Positions 52,489 through 62,842 of a stretch of DNA of 64,000 nucleotides are shown one piece after another (position 1 is the first letter of the stretch; the number at the start of each line of letters is the position of its first letter). Below the pieces are notes generated by a model, which was not told where the DNA came from, did not search any database, and worked only from the letters and a program-made list of their open reading frames with translations. Location of the stretch: positions 62,001-126,000 of the forward strand of contig NZ_JAEINV010000008.1 of NCBI RefSeq assembly GCF_016342705.1. Reading direction: 5' to 3'. Origin of the DNA: Lutibacter sp. GTDB lineage: Bacteria > Bacteroidota > Bacteroidia > Flavobacteriales > Flavobacteriaceae. The translations under genes and the position numbers were made by a program.

Positions 52489-54477
52489 TTGGCAGCTACC
52501 CAAAAAGGCATATTAAATAAATTGTACATCGTGTTTGTTATAATCACGTTGTTGTTAATTGCTATTGTGGTAAGGTTAACGGATATTCAATTTACTGATG
52601 GTGAAAAATATAGAGCGCTTTCAGAGCAATTAACGCTAAGAAATGATACCATTTTTGCAAATAAAGGAAGTGTGTTTTCTGATGATGGAAGTTTATTAGC
52701 AACATCTATGTCTCGTTATGAAATTAGAATGGATGCTTTTACGGTTGAAGAAGAAGTTTTTGAAAAAAACATTAGATCACTATCAGAAAGATTATCTAAA
52801 AAATTCGGAAAAACGGCCAGTAATTGGGAAACTAAAATTAGAAAAGCCAGAAATACTAAAAATAGGTATTTATTTATAACAAAGGGTCTTGGTTATAATG
52901 ATTATATGTTGGTAAAAAGTTTTCCAATCTTCAATTTAGGAATGTATAAAGGTGGTTTTATTGCAGAGCAAACAACCGTTAGAGCACATCCACTTGGTAG
53001 AGTAGCGGAAAGAACCATTGGTTATGATGACTATAGAGGAGCTCCCGGAATTGAAGGCGCTTTTAGGTCTAATTTGGTGGGTAGAAATGGGTATAGATTA
53101 AAGCAAAAAATTGCGAAAGGACAATGGAGACCAATTAATGATAATAATGAAATTGAACCTGTTAATGGGAATGATATTGTTACTACAATTAATGTAAATA
53201 TACAGGATATTGCACATCATTCATTATTAAGACAATTAGAATTTTATGAAGCAGATCACGGTTGTGTGGTTGTTATGGAGACTAAAACAGGCGAAATAAA
53301 AGCAATTTCAAATTTGGGTAGAAGTTCAAACGGTAAATATTATGAACGTTTAAATTATGCGGTTGGAGAATCTCATGAGCCTGGTTCTGCATTTAAAGTT
53401 ATGGCTTTTGTAGCAGCTTTAGATGCGGGAGTAATTGACACAAGTACGGTTGTTGATACTGGTGATGGAAGGTATAAAATGTATGGAAGATATATTAATG
53501 ATTCTCATAGAGGTGGTTACGGAAAAATTTCTGCTGCAAGAGCAATAGAAGTTTCATCTAACATTGGCTTAGCAAGACTTATTGAAGAAAATTTTGGTGC
53601 TAATCCACAAAAATTCATTGATATTATTAAAGGAATGAACTTAAACGATTTACTTGGATTGCCAATTAAAGGTGAAGGAAAACCAGATATTCCTGCTCCA
53701 GGTGAAAAAAAATGGAGTAAAAACGCTTTGCCCTCTATGTCGTATGGGTATAATTTACAGTTAACACCAATGCAAACACTTACATTTTATAATGCAATTG
53801 CAAATAATGGTGAAATGGTAAAACCAATGTTTGTGAAAGAAATAAGAACTTGGGATAAGCACGTGGAGTCCTTTAATAAAACAGTTATAAACCCAGCTAT
53901 TTGTTCTCCTGAAACAATTAAAAAAGTTCAAGAGGTTTTAAAAAATGTTGTAAAAAGAGGAACTGGACAAAAAATGTATTCTGAAGATTTTTCAATGGCA
54001 GGTAAAACAGGAACAGCACGTACAGAATATTGGAAGTCAGATTGGGCTGAAAACAAACTTTATATTTCATCTTTTACAGGTTATTTTCCAGCAGAAAACC
54101 CATTGTATAGTTGTATAGTGGTTATTCATAAACCAAAAGTTCAAACTGGTTTTTATGGAGCAGATGTTGCTGGTCCGGTTTTTAAAGATATTGCTCAAAA
54201 AATATACACTTCAAATCATATAATTAATAAAGTAGAAGATAAAACACCGAATTTTAAAGGTGTTCAAAATAATTTTGACACGTATTATGCAAATTCAAAC
54301 AAGGAATTTAATTCAATCCCGAATGTAAAAGGAATGGCGGCTATGGACGCCATTTCTTTACTTGAAAATTTAGGATTAAAAGTGCTGTTAGAAGGAAAAG
54401 GGAAAGTGATAGAACAATCTTTAGAAGAAGGTGTAAAATTAGAAAAAGGAACTATAATAAAAATTAAACTAGCATAA
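52489..54477 (+). CDS. ftsI: Penicillin-binding protein FtsI (PBP3) with C-terminal PASTA domain
   Basis: 662 residues, TTG start directly after the ftsL stop. One N-terminal membrane helix; class B transpeptidase motifs SxxK (PGSAFK, Ser300, Lys303), SSN and KTGTA. A C-terminal PASTA domain (about 600-662, IPNVKGMAAMDAISLLENLGLKV) is usual in this phylum and absent in E. coli FtsI. Septal peptidoglycan cross-linking in the periplasm. No in-frame ATG lies before the membrane helix, so TTG is preferred. Confidence 0.95.
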   Translation: MAATQKGILNKLYIVFVIITLLLIAIVVRLTDIQFTDGEKYRALSEQLTLRNDTIFANKGSVFSDDGSLLATSMSRYEIRMDAFTVEEEVFEKNIRSLSERLSKKFGKTASNWETKIRKARNTKNRYLFITKGLGYNDYMLVKSFPIFNLGMYKGGFIAEQTTVRAHPLGRVAERTIGYDDYRGAPGIEGAFRSNLVGRNGYRLKQKIAKGQWRPINDNNEIEPVNGNDIVTTINVNIQDIAHHSLLRQLEFYEADHGCVVVMETKTGEIKAISNLGRSSNGKYYERLNYAVGESHEPGSAFKVMAFVAALDAGVIDTSTVVDTGDGRYKMYGRYINDSHRGGYGKISAARAIEVSSNIGLARLIEENFGANPQKFIDIIKGMNLNDLLGLPIKGEGKPDIPAPGEKKWSKNALPSMSYGYNLQLTPMQTLTFYNAIANNGEMVKPMFVKEIRTWDKHVESFNKTVINPAICSPETIKKVQEVLKNVVKRGTGQKMYSEDFSMAGKTGTARTEYWKSDWAENKLYISSFTGYFPAENPLYSCIVVIHKPKVQTGFYGADVAGPVFKDIAQKIYTSNHIINKVEDKTPNFKGVQNNFDTYYANSNKEFNSIPNVKGMAAMDAISLLENLGLKVLLEGKGKVIEQSLEEGVKLEKGTIIKIKLA

Positions 54478-55932
54478 TTGAAATTAGTAAAAGACATATT
54501 ATATAAAGTTGGTGTTATTTCTATTCACGGAACCACAAATTCACAAGTGAATGCTGTGGAATTTGATTCTAGACAAGTGAAGAAAAACAGCTTGTTTGTT
54601 GCTCAAAAAGGGTTGATTTTTGATGGGCATTTGTTTATTGATAAAGCAATTGAGCAAGGTGCAATTGTAATTGTATGTGAAACGCTTCCCGAAAAATTAA
54701 ACGGAGATGTTACTTATATTCAGGTTGAAAATTCTGATTCAGCGTTGGCAATTATTGCTTCAAATTTTTATGATAATCCATCTTCAAAATTAAAATTAGT
54801 TGGAGTAACAGGTACTAATGGTAAAACAACTATTGCTTCATTATTATATACTTTATTTCAAAAAGCAGGATTTAGCGCTGGATTATTATCAACTGTGAAA
54901 ATTTTGGTTGATAAAACTCAGTACGAAGCAACACATACAACACCAAACTCATTACTTATAAATAAGTATTTAAATGAAATGGTTGAAGCTGGTTGTGATT
55001 ATTGTTTTATGGAAGTGAGTTCTCACGGAATTCATCAAAAAAGGACGGAAGGATTAGTGTTTGCAGGTGGAATTTTTACAAATTTAACGCACGATCATTT
55101 AGATTATCATAAGACTTTTAAGGAATATAGAGATGTAAAAAAATCATTTTTTGATATGTTGCCAAAAACAGCATTTGCTTTGGTAAATATTGATGATAAA
55201 AATGGTGAAGTGATGCTTCAAAATACAAAAGCAAAAAAATACACATATGCTTTAAAAACAATGGCTGATTACAAAGCTAAAATTATAGAAAACCAGTTTT
55301 CTGGATTGTTTTTAAATATAAATGGTAATGAAGTTTGGGTGAAATTAACAGGTAGTTTTAACGCTTATAATTTATGTGCGGTTTATGGAACTGCCGATTT
55401 GTTAGGCTTAAATACTACAGATGCCTTAACGGCTATTAGTGAGTTGGAAAGTGTGAGTGGAAGATTTCAACATTTTACTTCAAAAGAAGGAATTACGGCA
55501 ATAATTGATTATGCACATACGCCAGATGCGTTAAAAAATGTGCTTGAAACAATTAATGATATTAGAACAGGAAATGAACAAGTGATAACCGTTGTGGGTT
55601 GTGGTGGAGATAGAGATAAAGCTAAGCGTCCTGTTATGGGACGCATAGCTTCTCAATTAAGTTCGCAGGTTATTTTTACTTCAGATAATCCAAGAAGTGA
55701 AGATCCTCAAGTGATACTTAATGAAATTGAAAGTGGTGTTGAAGCTCAAAACTATAAAAAAACAATTACAGTTTTAGATAGAGAGCAAGCTATAAAAACG
55801 GCCACAAAGTTGTCGAAAAAAGGAGACATTATTTTAATTGCTGGAAAAGGTCATGAAACCTATCAGGAAATTAAAGGTGTAAGAACTCATTTTGATGATT
55901 TTGAGATAATAACTGAATTATTAAAAGCTTAG
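54478..55932 (+). CDS. murE: UDP-MurNAc-tripeptide synthetase (meso-DAP adding)
   Basis: 484 residues, TTG start directly after the ftsI stop. ATP site GVTGTNGKTTIASLLY; carbamylated-Lys region; DNPRSEDP, the motif tied to meso-diaminopimelate specificity. Adds DAP to UDP-MurNAc-Ala-Glu. So the wall should be of the DAP type. Confidence 0.95.
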   Translation: MKLVKDILYKVGVISIHGTTNSQVNAVEFDSRQVKKNSLFVAQKGLIFDGHLFIDKAIEQGAIVIVCETLPEKLNGDVTYIQVENSDSALAIIASNFYDNPSSKLKLVGVTGTNGKTTIASLLYTLFQKAGFSAGLLSTVKILVDKTQYEATHTTPNSLLINKYLNEMVEAGCDYCFMEVSSHGIHQKRTEGLVFAGGIFTNLTHDHLDYHKTFKEYRDVKKSFFDMLPKTAFALVNIDDKNGEVMLQNTKAKKYTYALKTMADYKAKIIENQFSGLFLNINGNEVWVKLTGSFNAYNLCAVYGTADLLGLNTTDALTAISELESVSGRFQHFTSKEGITAIIDYAHTPDALKNVLETINDIRTGNEQVITVVGCGGDRDKAKRPVMGRIASQLSSQVIFTSDNPRSEDPQVILNEIESGVEAQNYKKTITVLDREQAIKTATKLSKKGDIILIAGKGHETYQEIKGVRTHFDDFEIITELLKA

Positions 55933-55944
55933 AAATTTAACAAT

Positions 55945-57171
55945 ATGTTATATTATTTATTTGATTATTTAGACAGTCAATTTGATGTTATAGGAGCAGG
56001 ATTGTTCCAATATATCTCATTTCGTTCTGCGCTAGCTTTTATTCTTTCTTTATTGTTTTCAACTATTTATGGTAAAAGAATTATTAACTATTTGCAATTT
56101 AAGCAAGTAGGAGAATCTGTAAGAGATTTAGGATTAGAAGGGCAGGTAGAAAAGGCTGGAACTCCAACTATGGGAGGTGTTATTATTATTTTAGCAACGT
56201 TAATTCCTGTGCTTTTATTAGCGGAATTGGACAATGTTTATATTGTTATTTTGTTAATAACAACTCTTTGGATGGGTATAATTGGTTTTGTTGATGATTA
56301 TATAAAAGTTTTTAAAAAAGATAAGGAAGGTTTAAAAGGGCGGTTTAAAATAGCTGGTCAAATTTCATTAGGAATTTTTGTTGGGGCCATGTTTTATTTT
56401 CATCCTAGTGTTACCATGAAAGAGAAATTACCAATAAAATTTCAATATGTTGCAGAAGATGGAGTGCCGGTATTGTTTGGAGAAGCAAAAAAATCAACAA
56501 AAACTACGATTCCGTTTTTTAAAAATAATCAGTTAGAATATGCCGAGGCTTTAGAAATTTTCGGAAAAGGGTTAAAAGAATATGCGTGGTTGTTATTTAT
56601 TCCAATTGTCATATTTATAATTACAGCGGTATCAAACGGAGCAAATTTAACTGATGGGATTGATGGTTTAGCAGCAGGCTCATCGGCAATTATAGTCCTC
56701 ACGCTCGGTATTTTTGCGTGGGTTTCTGGTAATATCATATTTGCCAATTATTTAGATGTAATGTATATACCAAACTCAGGTGAAATGACCATTTTTATTG
56801 CAGCATTTGTTGGGGCATTGGTTGGTTTTTTATGGTATAATACATATCCGGCTCAGGTTTTTATGGGAGATACAGGTAGTTTAACCATTGGTGGAATTAT
56901 TGCAGTTTTAGCAATTGCAGTGCGCAAGGAGTTGTTAATTCCAATTTTAGCAGGCATATTTTTGGTGGAGAATTTATCCGTTATTCTGCAAGTAAGTTAT
57001 TTTAAATATACCAAAAAAAGATTTGGTGAAGGAAAACGCATTTTTAAAATGTCACCATTGCATCATCATTATCAAAAATCTGGTTACCATGAAAGTAAAA
57101 TTGTTACCCGTTTTTGGATTGTTGGAATTATGTTGGCGGTATTTACAATAGTAACCTTAAAGTTGCGATAA
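55945..57171 (+). CDS. mraY: Phospho-MurNAc-pentapeptide transferase
   Basis: 408 residues, about ten membrane helices. Catalytic Asp motif [21 protein letters not shown] and the C-terminal [17 protein letters not shown]. Makes lipid I. A periplasmic/cytoplasmic loop insertion (about 155-205) makes it longer than E. coli MraY (360), as usual in Bacteroidota. Confidence 0.96.
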   Translation: MLYYLFDYLDSQFDVIGAGLFQYISFRSALAFILSLLFSTIYGKRIINYLQFKQVGESVRDLGLEGQVEKAGTPTMGGVIIILATLIPVLLLAELDNVYIVILLITTLWMGIIGFVDDYIKVFKKDKEGLKGRFKIAGQISLGIFVGAMFYFHPSVTMKEKLPIKFQYVAEDGVPVLFGEAKKSTKTTIPFFKNNQLEYAEALEIFGKGLKEYAWLLFIPIVIFIITAVSNGANLTDGIDGLAAGSSAIIVLTLGIFAWVSGNIIFANYLDVMYIPNSGEMTIFIAAFVGALVGFLWYNTYPAQVFMGDTGSLTIGGIIAVLAIAVRKELLIPILAGIFLVENLSVILQVSYFKYTKKRFGEGKRIFKMSPLHHHYQKSGYHESKIVTRFWIVGIMLAVFTIVTLKLR

Positions 57172-58506
57172 ATGAAGAATTTGGTAATTCTTGGTGGAGG
57201 AGAAAGCGGTGTTGGAACTGCCATTTTAGGAAAGCAAAAAGGGTACAATGTTTTTGTTTCTGATAAAGGAAAAATTGCAAAAAAATATAAAGACGTTCTT
57301 TTAAATAATGACATTGAATTTGAGGATGGTGGTCATACAGAAGCTAAAATATTTGAAGCGGATGTGGTGATGAAAAGCCCTGGAATACCTGATAAAGTGC
57401 AATTAATAGTTGCGCTTAAAGAAAAAGGAATTCCAGTGATTTCTGAAATTGAGTTTGCTTCAAAATATACTACTGGAACTATTGTAGGAATTACAGGTTC
57501 AAACGGTAAAACTACCACAACAATGTTGGTAAATCATATTTTGAAAAAAGCCAATTTAAATGTTGGAATGGGTGGGAATATTGGAAAAAGTTTTGCACAG
57601 CAAGTGGCTGAGGATAATTTCGGAATTCATGTATTAGAGTTAAGTAGTTTTCAGTTAGATGGTATTGTAGATTTTGCACCACACATTGCTATTTTAACAA
57701 ACATTACGCCAGATCATTTAGACAGATATAACTATCAGTTTGAAAATTATATCAACTCAAAATTTAGAATAACAGAAAATCAAACAGAAAACGATTTTTT
57801 AATATATGATGCTGATGACGAGGTGATTGCAAATTGGTTAAACAAAAATAAAGTAAAAGCAACATTGTTGCCTTTTTCATTAGAAAAGGAATTGGAACAA
57901 GGAGTATTTATAAAAGATAATAATATAATATTAAAATATAAAACTGAACATACAATAATGAGTATAACAACTTTAGCATTAAAGGGGAAACATAACACGA
58001 AAAATGCAATGGCAGCGGCTATGGCATCTTCATTATTAAAAGTTAGAAGCAACACTATTAGAGAAAGTTTAGAGGACTTTGAAGGCGCTGAACATAGATT
58101 GGAAGAGGTGTTAAAAATAAATGGAGTTCAGTATATAAACGACTCTAAGGCAACAAATGTAAATGCAACTTTTTATGCTTTAGAAAGTATGAGAACTCCT
58201 ACCGTTTGGATTGTGGGAGGAGTTGACAAAGGAAATGATTATTTAGATTTAATGCCTTTGGTAAGAGAAAAAGTAAAAGCTATTATTTGTTTAGGTATTG
58301 AAAATCAAAAAATAATTCAAACATTTAATAATGTTGTTGATTTAATAGTTGAAACGGCTGGAGCTGAAGAAGCAGTAAAAGTAGCATACAAAATTGCAGA
58401 AAAAGGAGATACTGTATTGCTATCACCTGCCTGTGCAAGTTTTGATTTATTTGAAAATTATGAAGATAGAGGTAACAAATTTAAACAAGCAGTGAGAGAA
58501 TTGTAA
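57172..58506 (+). CDS. murD: UDP-MurNAc-L-alanine:D-glutamate ligase
   Basis: 444 residues. N-terminal GGGESGVGTAILGK, ATP site GITGSNGKTTTTMLVNH, ELSSFQLDG, and C-terminal LLSPACASFDLFENYEDRG. Adds D-Glu to UDP-MurNAc-Ala. It starts directly after the mraY stop. Confidence 0.96.
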   Translation: MKNLVILGGGESGVGTAILGKQKGYNVFVSDKGKIAKKYKDVLLNNDIEFEDGGHTEAKIFEADVVMKSPGIPDKVQLIVALKEKGIPVISEIEFASKYTTGTIVGITGSNGKTTTTMLVNHILKKANLNVGMGGNIGKSFAQQVAEDNFGIHVLELSSFQLDGIVDFAPHIAILTNITPDHLDRYNYQFENYINSKFRITENQTENDFLIYDADDEVIANWLNKNKVKATLLPFSLEKELEQGVFIKDNNIILKYKTEHTIMSITTLALKGKHNTKNAMAAAMASSLLKVRSNTIRESLEDFEGAEHRLEEVLKINGVQYINDSKATNVNATFYALESMRTPTVWIVGGVDKGNDYLDLMPLVREKVKAIICLGIENQKIIQTFNNVVDLIVETAGAEEAVKVAYKIAEKGDTVLLSPACASFDLFENYEDRGNKFKQAVREL

Positions 58507-59697
58507 ATGAAAAATTGGTTTAAAAATATTGAAGGTGATCGTGCAATTTGGGCGGTAGTTGGTTTTATGGCATTATTGTCGTTTTTACCAATTTACAGCG
58601 CAAGTACAAATTTGGTATATGTTGCCAATAATGGCACGCCAATCTTTCATTTAGTTAAACACGCATTATTATTAGCTGTTGGTTTTATGATTATTTACGG
58701 AGTTCATAAAATTCCATATAGATTTTTTAGTGGAGGTTCTGTAATAATGATTCCTCTGGTTATTGTATTGTTAGCATTTACGTTGGCAAAAGGCTCAACT
58801 ATTGGTGGGGCAAATGCAAGTAGGTGGATTCAAATTCCCTTTATTGGAGTTGGTTTTCAAACTTCAACATTGGCAGGTTTAATTTTAATGATTTATGTTT
58901 CCAGATATTTGGCACAAAACAAAGACAAAGAATTTACATTTAAAGATAGTGTTTTAAAATTGTGGATCTGGGTAGCCATAATATTAGGGTTAATTTTGCC
59001 AGCCAATTTTTCAACTACTGCAATTTTCTTTTTAATGATATTAATGGTCGCCTTTATAGGTGGTTATCCTTTTAAATATTTAGCATCTGTTGTGGGGATA
59101 GGTGTATTTGTGTTTGCTCTATTTGTGTTAACTGCGAAAGCCCTCCCTGGAGTGCTGCCAAATAGAGTAGATACATGGATTAGTAGGGTTGAAAACTTTG
59201 CTAATGAAAATGCAGAGGAAGGTTATCAGGTTGAAAAGGCAAAAATAGCAATTGCAAGTGGAGGAATTCAAGGAAGAGGCCCTGGGAAAAGTGTTCAAAA
59301 AAACTTTTTACCTCAATCTTCATCAGATTTTATTTTCGCAATTATTGTTGAAGAATGGGGCTTAATAGGTGCATTGGTAGTTATATCTTGTTACTTATTT
59401 TTATTAATAAGAATATTAATTGCATCAAAAAAAGCAACTACCATATTTGCAACTTTATTAATTATTGGAGTGGGAATTCCTATAATTATTCAGGCAGTTA
59501 TTAATATGGCTGTGGCTGTAAATTTATTTCCTGTAACAGGACAAACATTGCCATTAATTAGTAGTGGAGGAACATCTATTTGGATGACTTGTATTGCTAT
59601 TGGTATTATATTAAGTGTTACCGCAAATAAAGAAAAAGTAGTAAATCCAGATAATGAAGAAAACCCTTTAGATATTTTACATGAAGCAATCGGTTAA
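58507..59697 (+). CDS. ftsW: Division-specific SEDS glycosyltransferase FtsW
   Basis: 396 residues with about ten membrane helices. SEDS signature region [28 protein letters not shown] and C-terminal [14 protein letters not shown]. Polymerises septal glycan with FtsI. It overlaps murG by 17 nt. Confidence 0.95.
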   Translation: MKNWFKNIEGDRAIWAVVGFMALLSFLPIYSASTNLVYVANNGTPIFHLVKHALLLAVGFMIIYGVHKIPYRFFSGGSVIMIPLVIVLLAFTLAKGSTIGGANASRWIQIPFIGVGFQTSTLAGLILMIYVSRYLAQNKDKEFTFKDSVLKLWIWVAIILGLILPANFSTTAIFFLMILMVAFIGGYPFKYLASVVGIGVFVFALFVLTAKALPGVLPNRVDTWISRVENFANENAEEGYQVEKAKIAIASGGIQGRGPGKSVQKNFLPQSSSDFIFAIIVEEWGLIGALVVISCYLFLLIRILIASKKATTIFATLLIIGVGIPIIIQAVINMAVAVNLFPVTGQTLPLISSGGTSIWMTCIAIGIILSVTANKEKVVNPDNEENPLDILHEAIG

Positions 59698-60772
59698 TAT
59701 CATATTAAGTGGAGGTGGAACAGGAGGACATATATATCCGGCTGTGTCTATAGCGAATGAGCTGAAGGAAAAATATCCTGAAGCCCAATTTTTGTTTGTA
59801 GGAGCTAAAGATAAAATGGAAATGGAAAAAGTTCCACAAGCTGGTTATGAAATAAAGGGATTGTGGATTGCGGGTTTACAAAGGCAATTAACGTTAAAAA
59901 ACGCCATGTTTCCGTTTAAACTTATCAGTAGTTTATGGAATGCATATAAAATAATAAAAAAATTTAAACCAACAGTTGTTATTGGTACTGGAGGTTTTGC
60001 AAGTGGGCCAACATTATTTGTTGCAAACAGATTAGGAATAAAAACAGTGATTCAAGAGCAAAACTCATATCCAGGAATAACTAACAAATTACTAAGTAAA
60101 AAAGCTGATAAAATTTGTGTTGCTTATGATGGTTTAGAACGATTTTTTCCTGCTGATAAAATTTTAAAAACTGGAAATCCAGTTCGTCAGGATTTACTGG
60201 ATATTGATTCTAAAAGAGAAGAGGCAATTCAGTTTTTTAATTTAAATAAAGAGCAAAACACATTAGTTATTATTGGCGGAAGTCTGGGTGCTAGAGCGTT
60301 GAACAATTTAATTGAAAAGCATATAAATTGGTTGGTAGAAAAAGGTATTCAAGTTATTTGGCAAACGGGAAAGTTATATTATGATGAGTTTAAAAAATAT
60401 GATGAATTAAAAGGTGTAAAAACCTATGCTTTTTTAAATAGAATGGATTTAACATATGCAGCTGCAGATATTTTAATAAGTAGAGCAGGAGCAAGTTCAA
60501 TATCAGAATTGTGTATTGTTGGAAAACCAGTAATTTTTATTCCATCGCCAAATGTAGCTGAAGATCATCAAACAAAAAACGCATTGGCAATTGTAGATAA
60601 AGAAGGTGCTATTTTATTGAAAGAATCTGAATTAGAGACTTTTAAAAATTTATTTGAAGGATTAATATCAGATGAAGAACTTCAACAAAAATTACGTAAA
60701 AATATTAAAGTATTGGCGTTGCCAAATGCAACAAAAGATATAGTAAAAGAAATAGAAAAATTAATTCATTGA
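59681..60772 (+). CDS. murG: UDP-GlcNAc:lipid I GlcNAc transferase
   Basis: 363 residues. N-terminal [39 protein letters not shown], and C-terminal [11 protein letters not shown] with AEDHQTKNA. Makes lipid II at the inner membrane face. Its ATG is inside the end of ftsW, and its stop overlaps the murC TTG. Confidence 0.96.
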   Translation: MKQSVNIILSGGGTGGHIYPAVSIANELKEKYPEAQFLFVGAKDKMEMEKVPQAGYEIKGLWIAGLQRQLTLKNAMFPFKLISSLWNAYKIIKKFKPTVVIGTGGFASGPTLFVANRLGIKTVIQEQNSYPGITNKLLSKKADKICVAYDGLERFFPADKILKTGNPVRQDLLDIDSKREEAIQFFNLNKEQNTLVIIGGSLGARALNNLIEKHINWLVEKGIQVIWQTGKLYYDEFKKYDELKGVKTYAFLNRMDLTYAAADILISRAGASSISELCIVGKPVIFIPSPNVAEDHQTKNALAIVDKEGAILLKESELETFKNLFEGLISDEELQQKLRKNIKVLALPNATKDIVKEIEKLIH

Positions 60773-62115
60773 ATTTAGATAATATACATAACATTTATTT
60801 TGTAGGTATCGGAGGAATCGGTATGAGCTCACTTGCTTTTTATTTTAAAAGCAATGGGAAAAATGTTGCTGGTTACGATAAAACTCCTACCGAAATTACT
60901 AATTCATTAAAGGAAAAAGGAATGCAAATTCACTTTGAAGATGCTATTGATTTTATTGCTGATGAATTCAAAAATAAAGGGAATACGTTGGTTATTTATA
61001 CGCCAGCAATTCCTAAAAATCATTCAGAATTAAATTTCTTTTTTGATAATAATTATAAGGTTTTAAAGCGTTCAGAAATATTAGGTGAAATCACTAAAAA
61101 TTCATTTTGTTTAGCTGTTGCAGGCACACATGGTAAAACAACTACTTCAACCATGTTAGGTCATATTCTGTTTGAAGCAGGTGTAAATGCAACCTCATTT
61201 TTAGGCGGGATTTCAGAAAATTATAATTCAAATTTAATTTTAGGTGGCTCAGAAGTTTCTGTGGTTGAAGCAGATGAATTTGATCGCTCATTTTTAAGGT
61301 TATCACCAAATATTGCTTGTATTACATCAATGGATGCGGATCATTTAGATATTTATGGAGAACCGGCTGAATTGGAAAAATCATTTAAAGATTTTGGAGC
61401 TAAAGTTTCTGATACATTAATTGTAAAAAAAGGGTTACCAATTGAGGCTTTAACTTTTGGAATAGACGAAGATGCCGATTACAATGCATCAAATATTAAA
61501 ATAGAAAATGGTGCTTATATTTTTGATGTAAAAACACCAACAGAATTTATTAAAGAGGTAAAAATAAATTTACCAGGAAAACATAATGTGCTAAATGCGG
61601 TGGCGGCTTTGGCAATGGCTAATAGTTACGGAATATCATTACCAGTCATTGCCAAAGCTTTACTTTCTTTTAAAGGAATAAAGCGTCGTTTTTCTTATAA
61701 AATTAAAACTGATAATTTGGTTTTAATTGATGATTATGCACATCATCCAACAGAAATTATTGCTGTTGCAAGTGCGGTTAGAGAAATGTATCCTTCAAAA
61801 AAAATAGTAGGTGTTTTTCAACCACATTTATTTAGTAGAACTAGAGATTTTGTAGATGATTTTGCAAAAAGTTTATCATTATTTGATGAATTAATTTTAC
61901 TGGATATTTATCCGGCAAGAGAATTACCAATAGAAGGAGTTAGTTCAAGTTGGTTATTAGACAAAGTTTCCATAGATAAAAAACAGATTTCTTCAAAAGA
62001 GAATTTGTATAAAAATATTTTAAAATCAAAAGCACAAGTAATTGTTATGATTGGCGCAGGAGATATTGGGGAGTTAGTAAGTGTAATAAAATATAAATTA
62101 ACAAGTGAAAATTAA
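60769..62115 (+). CDS. murC: UDP-MurNAc:L-alanine ligase
   Basis: 448 residues, TTG start overlapping the murG stop (TTGA). [18 protein letters not shown] site [39 protein letters not shown] and FQPHLFSRT. First ligase of the stem peptide. Confidence 0.95.
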   Translation: MNLDNIHNIYFVGIGGIGMSSLAFYFKSNGKNVAGYDKTPTEITNSLKEKGMQIHFEDAIDFIADEFKNKGNTLVIYTPAIPKNHSELNFFFDNNYKVLKRSEILGEITKNSFCLAVAGTHGKTTTSTMLGHILFEAGVNATSFLGGISENYNSNLILGGSEVSVVEADEFDRSFLRLSPNIACITSMDADHLDIYGEPAELEKSFKDFGAKVSDTLIVKKGLPIEALTFGIDEDADYNASNIKIENGAYIFDVKTPTEFIKEVKINLPGKHNVLNAVAALAMANSYGISLPVIAKALLSFKGIKRRFSYKIKTDNLVLIDDYAHHPTEIIAVASAVREMYPSKKIVGVFQPHLFSRTRDFVDDFAKSLSLFDELILLDIYPARELPIEGVSSSWLLDKVSIDKKQISSKENLYKNILKSKAQVIVMIGAGDIGELVSVIKYKLTSEN

Positions 62116-62842
62116 CTGGAACTACATAAAAGGAGTATTCTTAATTACTTTAATTGGGTTTTTATATGGTTTTTCAAATCATAAAAATAATGCCATAAAA
62201 GTGAAGGAAGTTGTAGTTGAATTTGAGCGCGGAAATAACCTTTTTATGAATTATGAAATGGTTAATAAATTGTTAATACAAAATGGAAAAACTGTTAGAA
62301 ATCAAGAAAAATCTGTTATAGATTTACATAAATTAGAGTCTAATGTTCTATCACATCCTATGGTAGAAAATGCGGCTATTTTTTTAACAGTTGATGGTTC
62401 GCTAAAAGCAAAGGTTAAACAGCGTACACCTATAGCAAGAGTGGTGTCTGAAGATGAGAGTTATTATATTGATAGACAGGCTAAAAGGATGCCTTTGTCA
62501 GTAAATCACTCGGAGCGTGTTTTGATTATCTTTGGCGATGTTGAAGAAGAAGATTTTGAAGAAATTCACTTGTTGGCAACAACAATTTTAAACGATGAAT
62601 TTTTAAAAAAACAAATAATTGGTGTGGAATTAGCGCCAGATAATGAGTACGTTTTAGAAACAAGAGTTGGTGAACAAAAAATAATTGTTGGTAAGATTGA
62701 AAATTTAAACGAAAAATTTGAGAATTTAAAATCGTTTTATAACAAAACAATGTTAGATAGTACAATTAATAATTACTCATCAATAAATTTAAAATACCGC
62801 AAGCAAGTTGTGTGTACAAAAGAAGTAGAATATGGAGCATAA
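62105..62842 (+). CDS. ftsQ: Cell division protein FtsQ
   Basis: 245 residues, GTG start 11 nt inside the end of murC. One N-terminal membrane helix (GVFLITLIGFLYGFS, about 8-24), then the POTRA/FtsQ-type periplasmic domain with LHKLESNVLSHPMVENAAIFLTVDG. Bacteroidota FtsQ is divergent; position between murC and ftsA supports the name. The ftsA ATG lies inside its 3' end. Confidence 0.88.
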   Translation: MKINWNYIKGVFLITLIGFLYGFSNHKNNAIKVKEVVVEFERGNNLFMNYEMVNKLLIQNGKTVRNQEKSVIDLHKLESNVLSHPMVENAAIFLTVDGSLKAKVKQRTPIARVVSEDESYYIDRQAKRMPLSVNHSERVLIIFGDVEEEDFEEIHLLATTILNDEFLKKQIIGVELAPDNEYVLETRVGEQKIIVGKIENLNEKFENLKSFYNKTMLDSTINNYSSINLKYRKQVVCTKEVEYGA

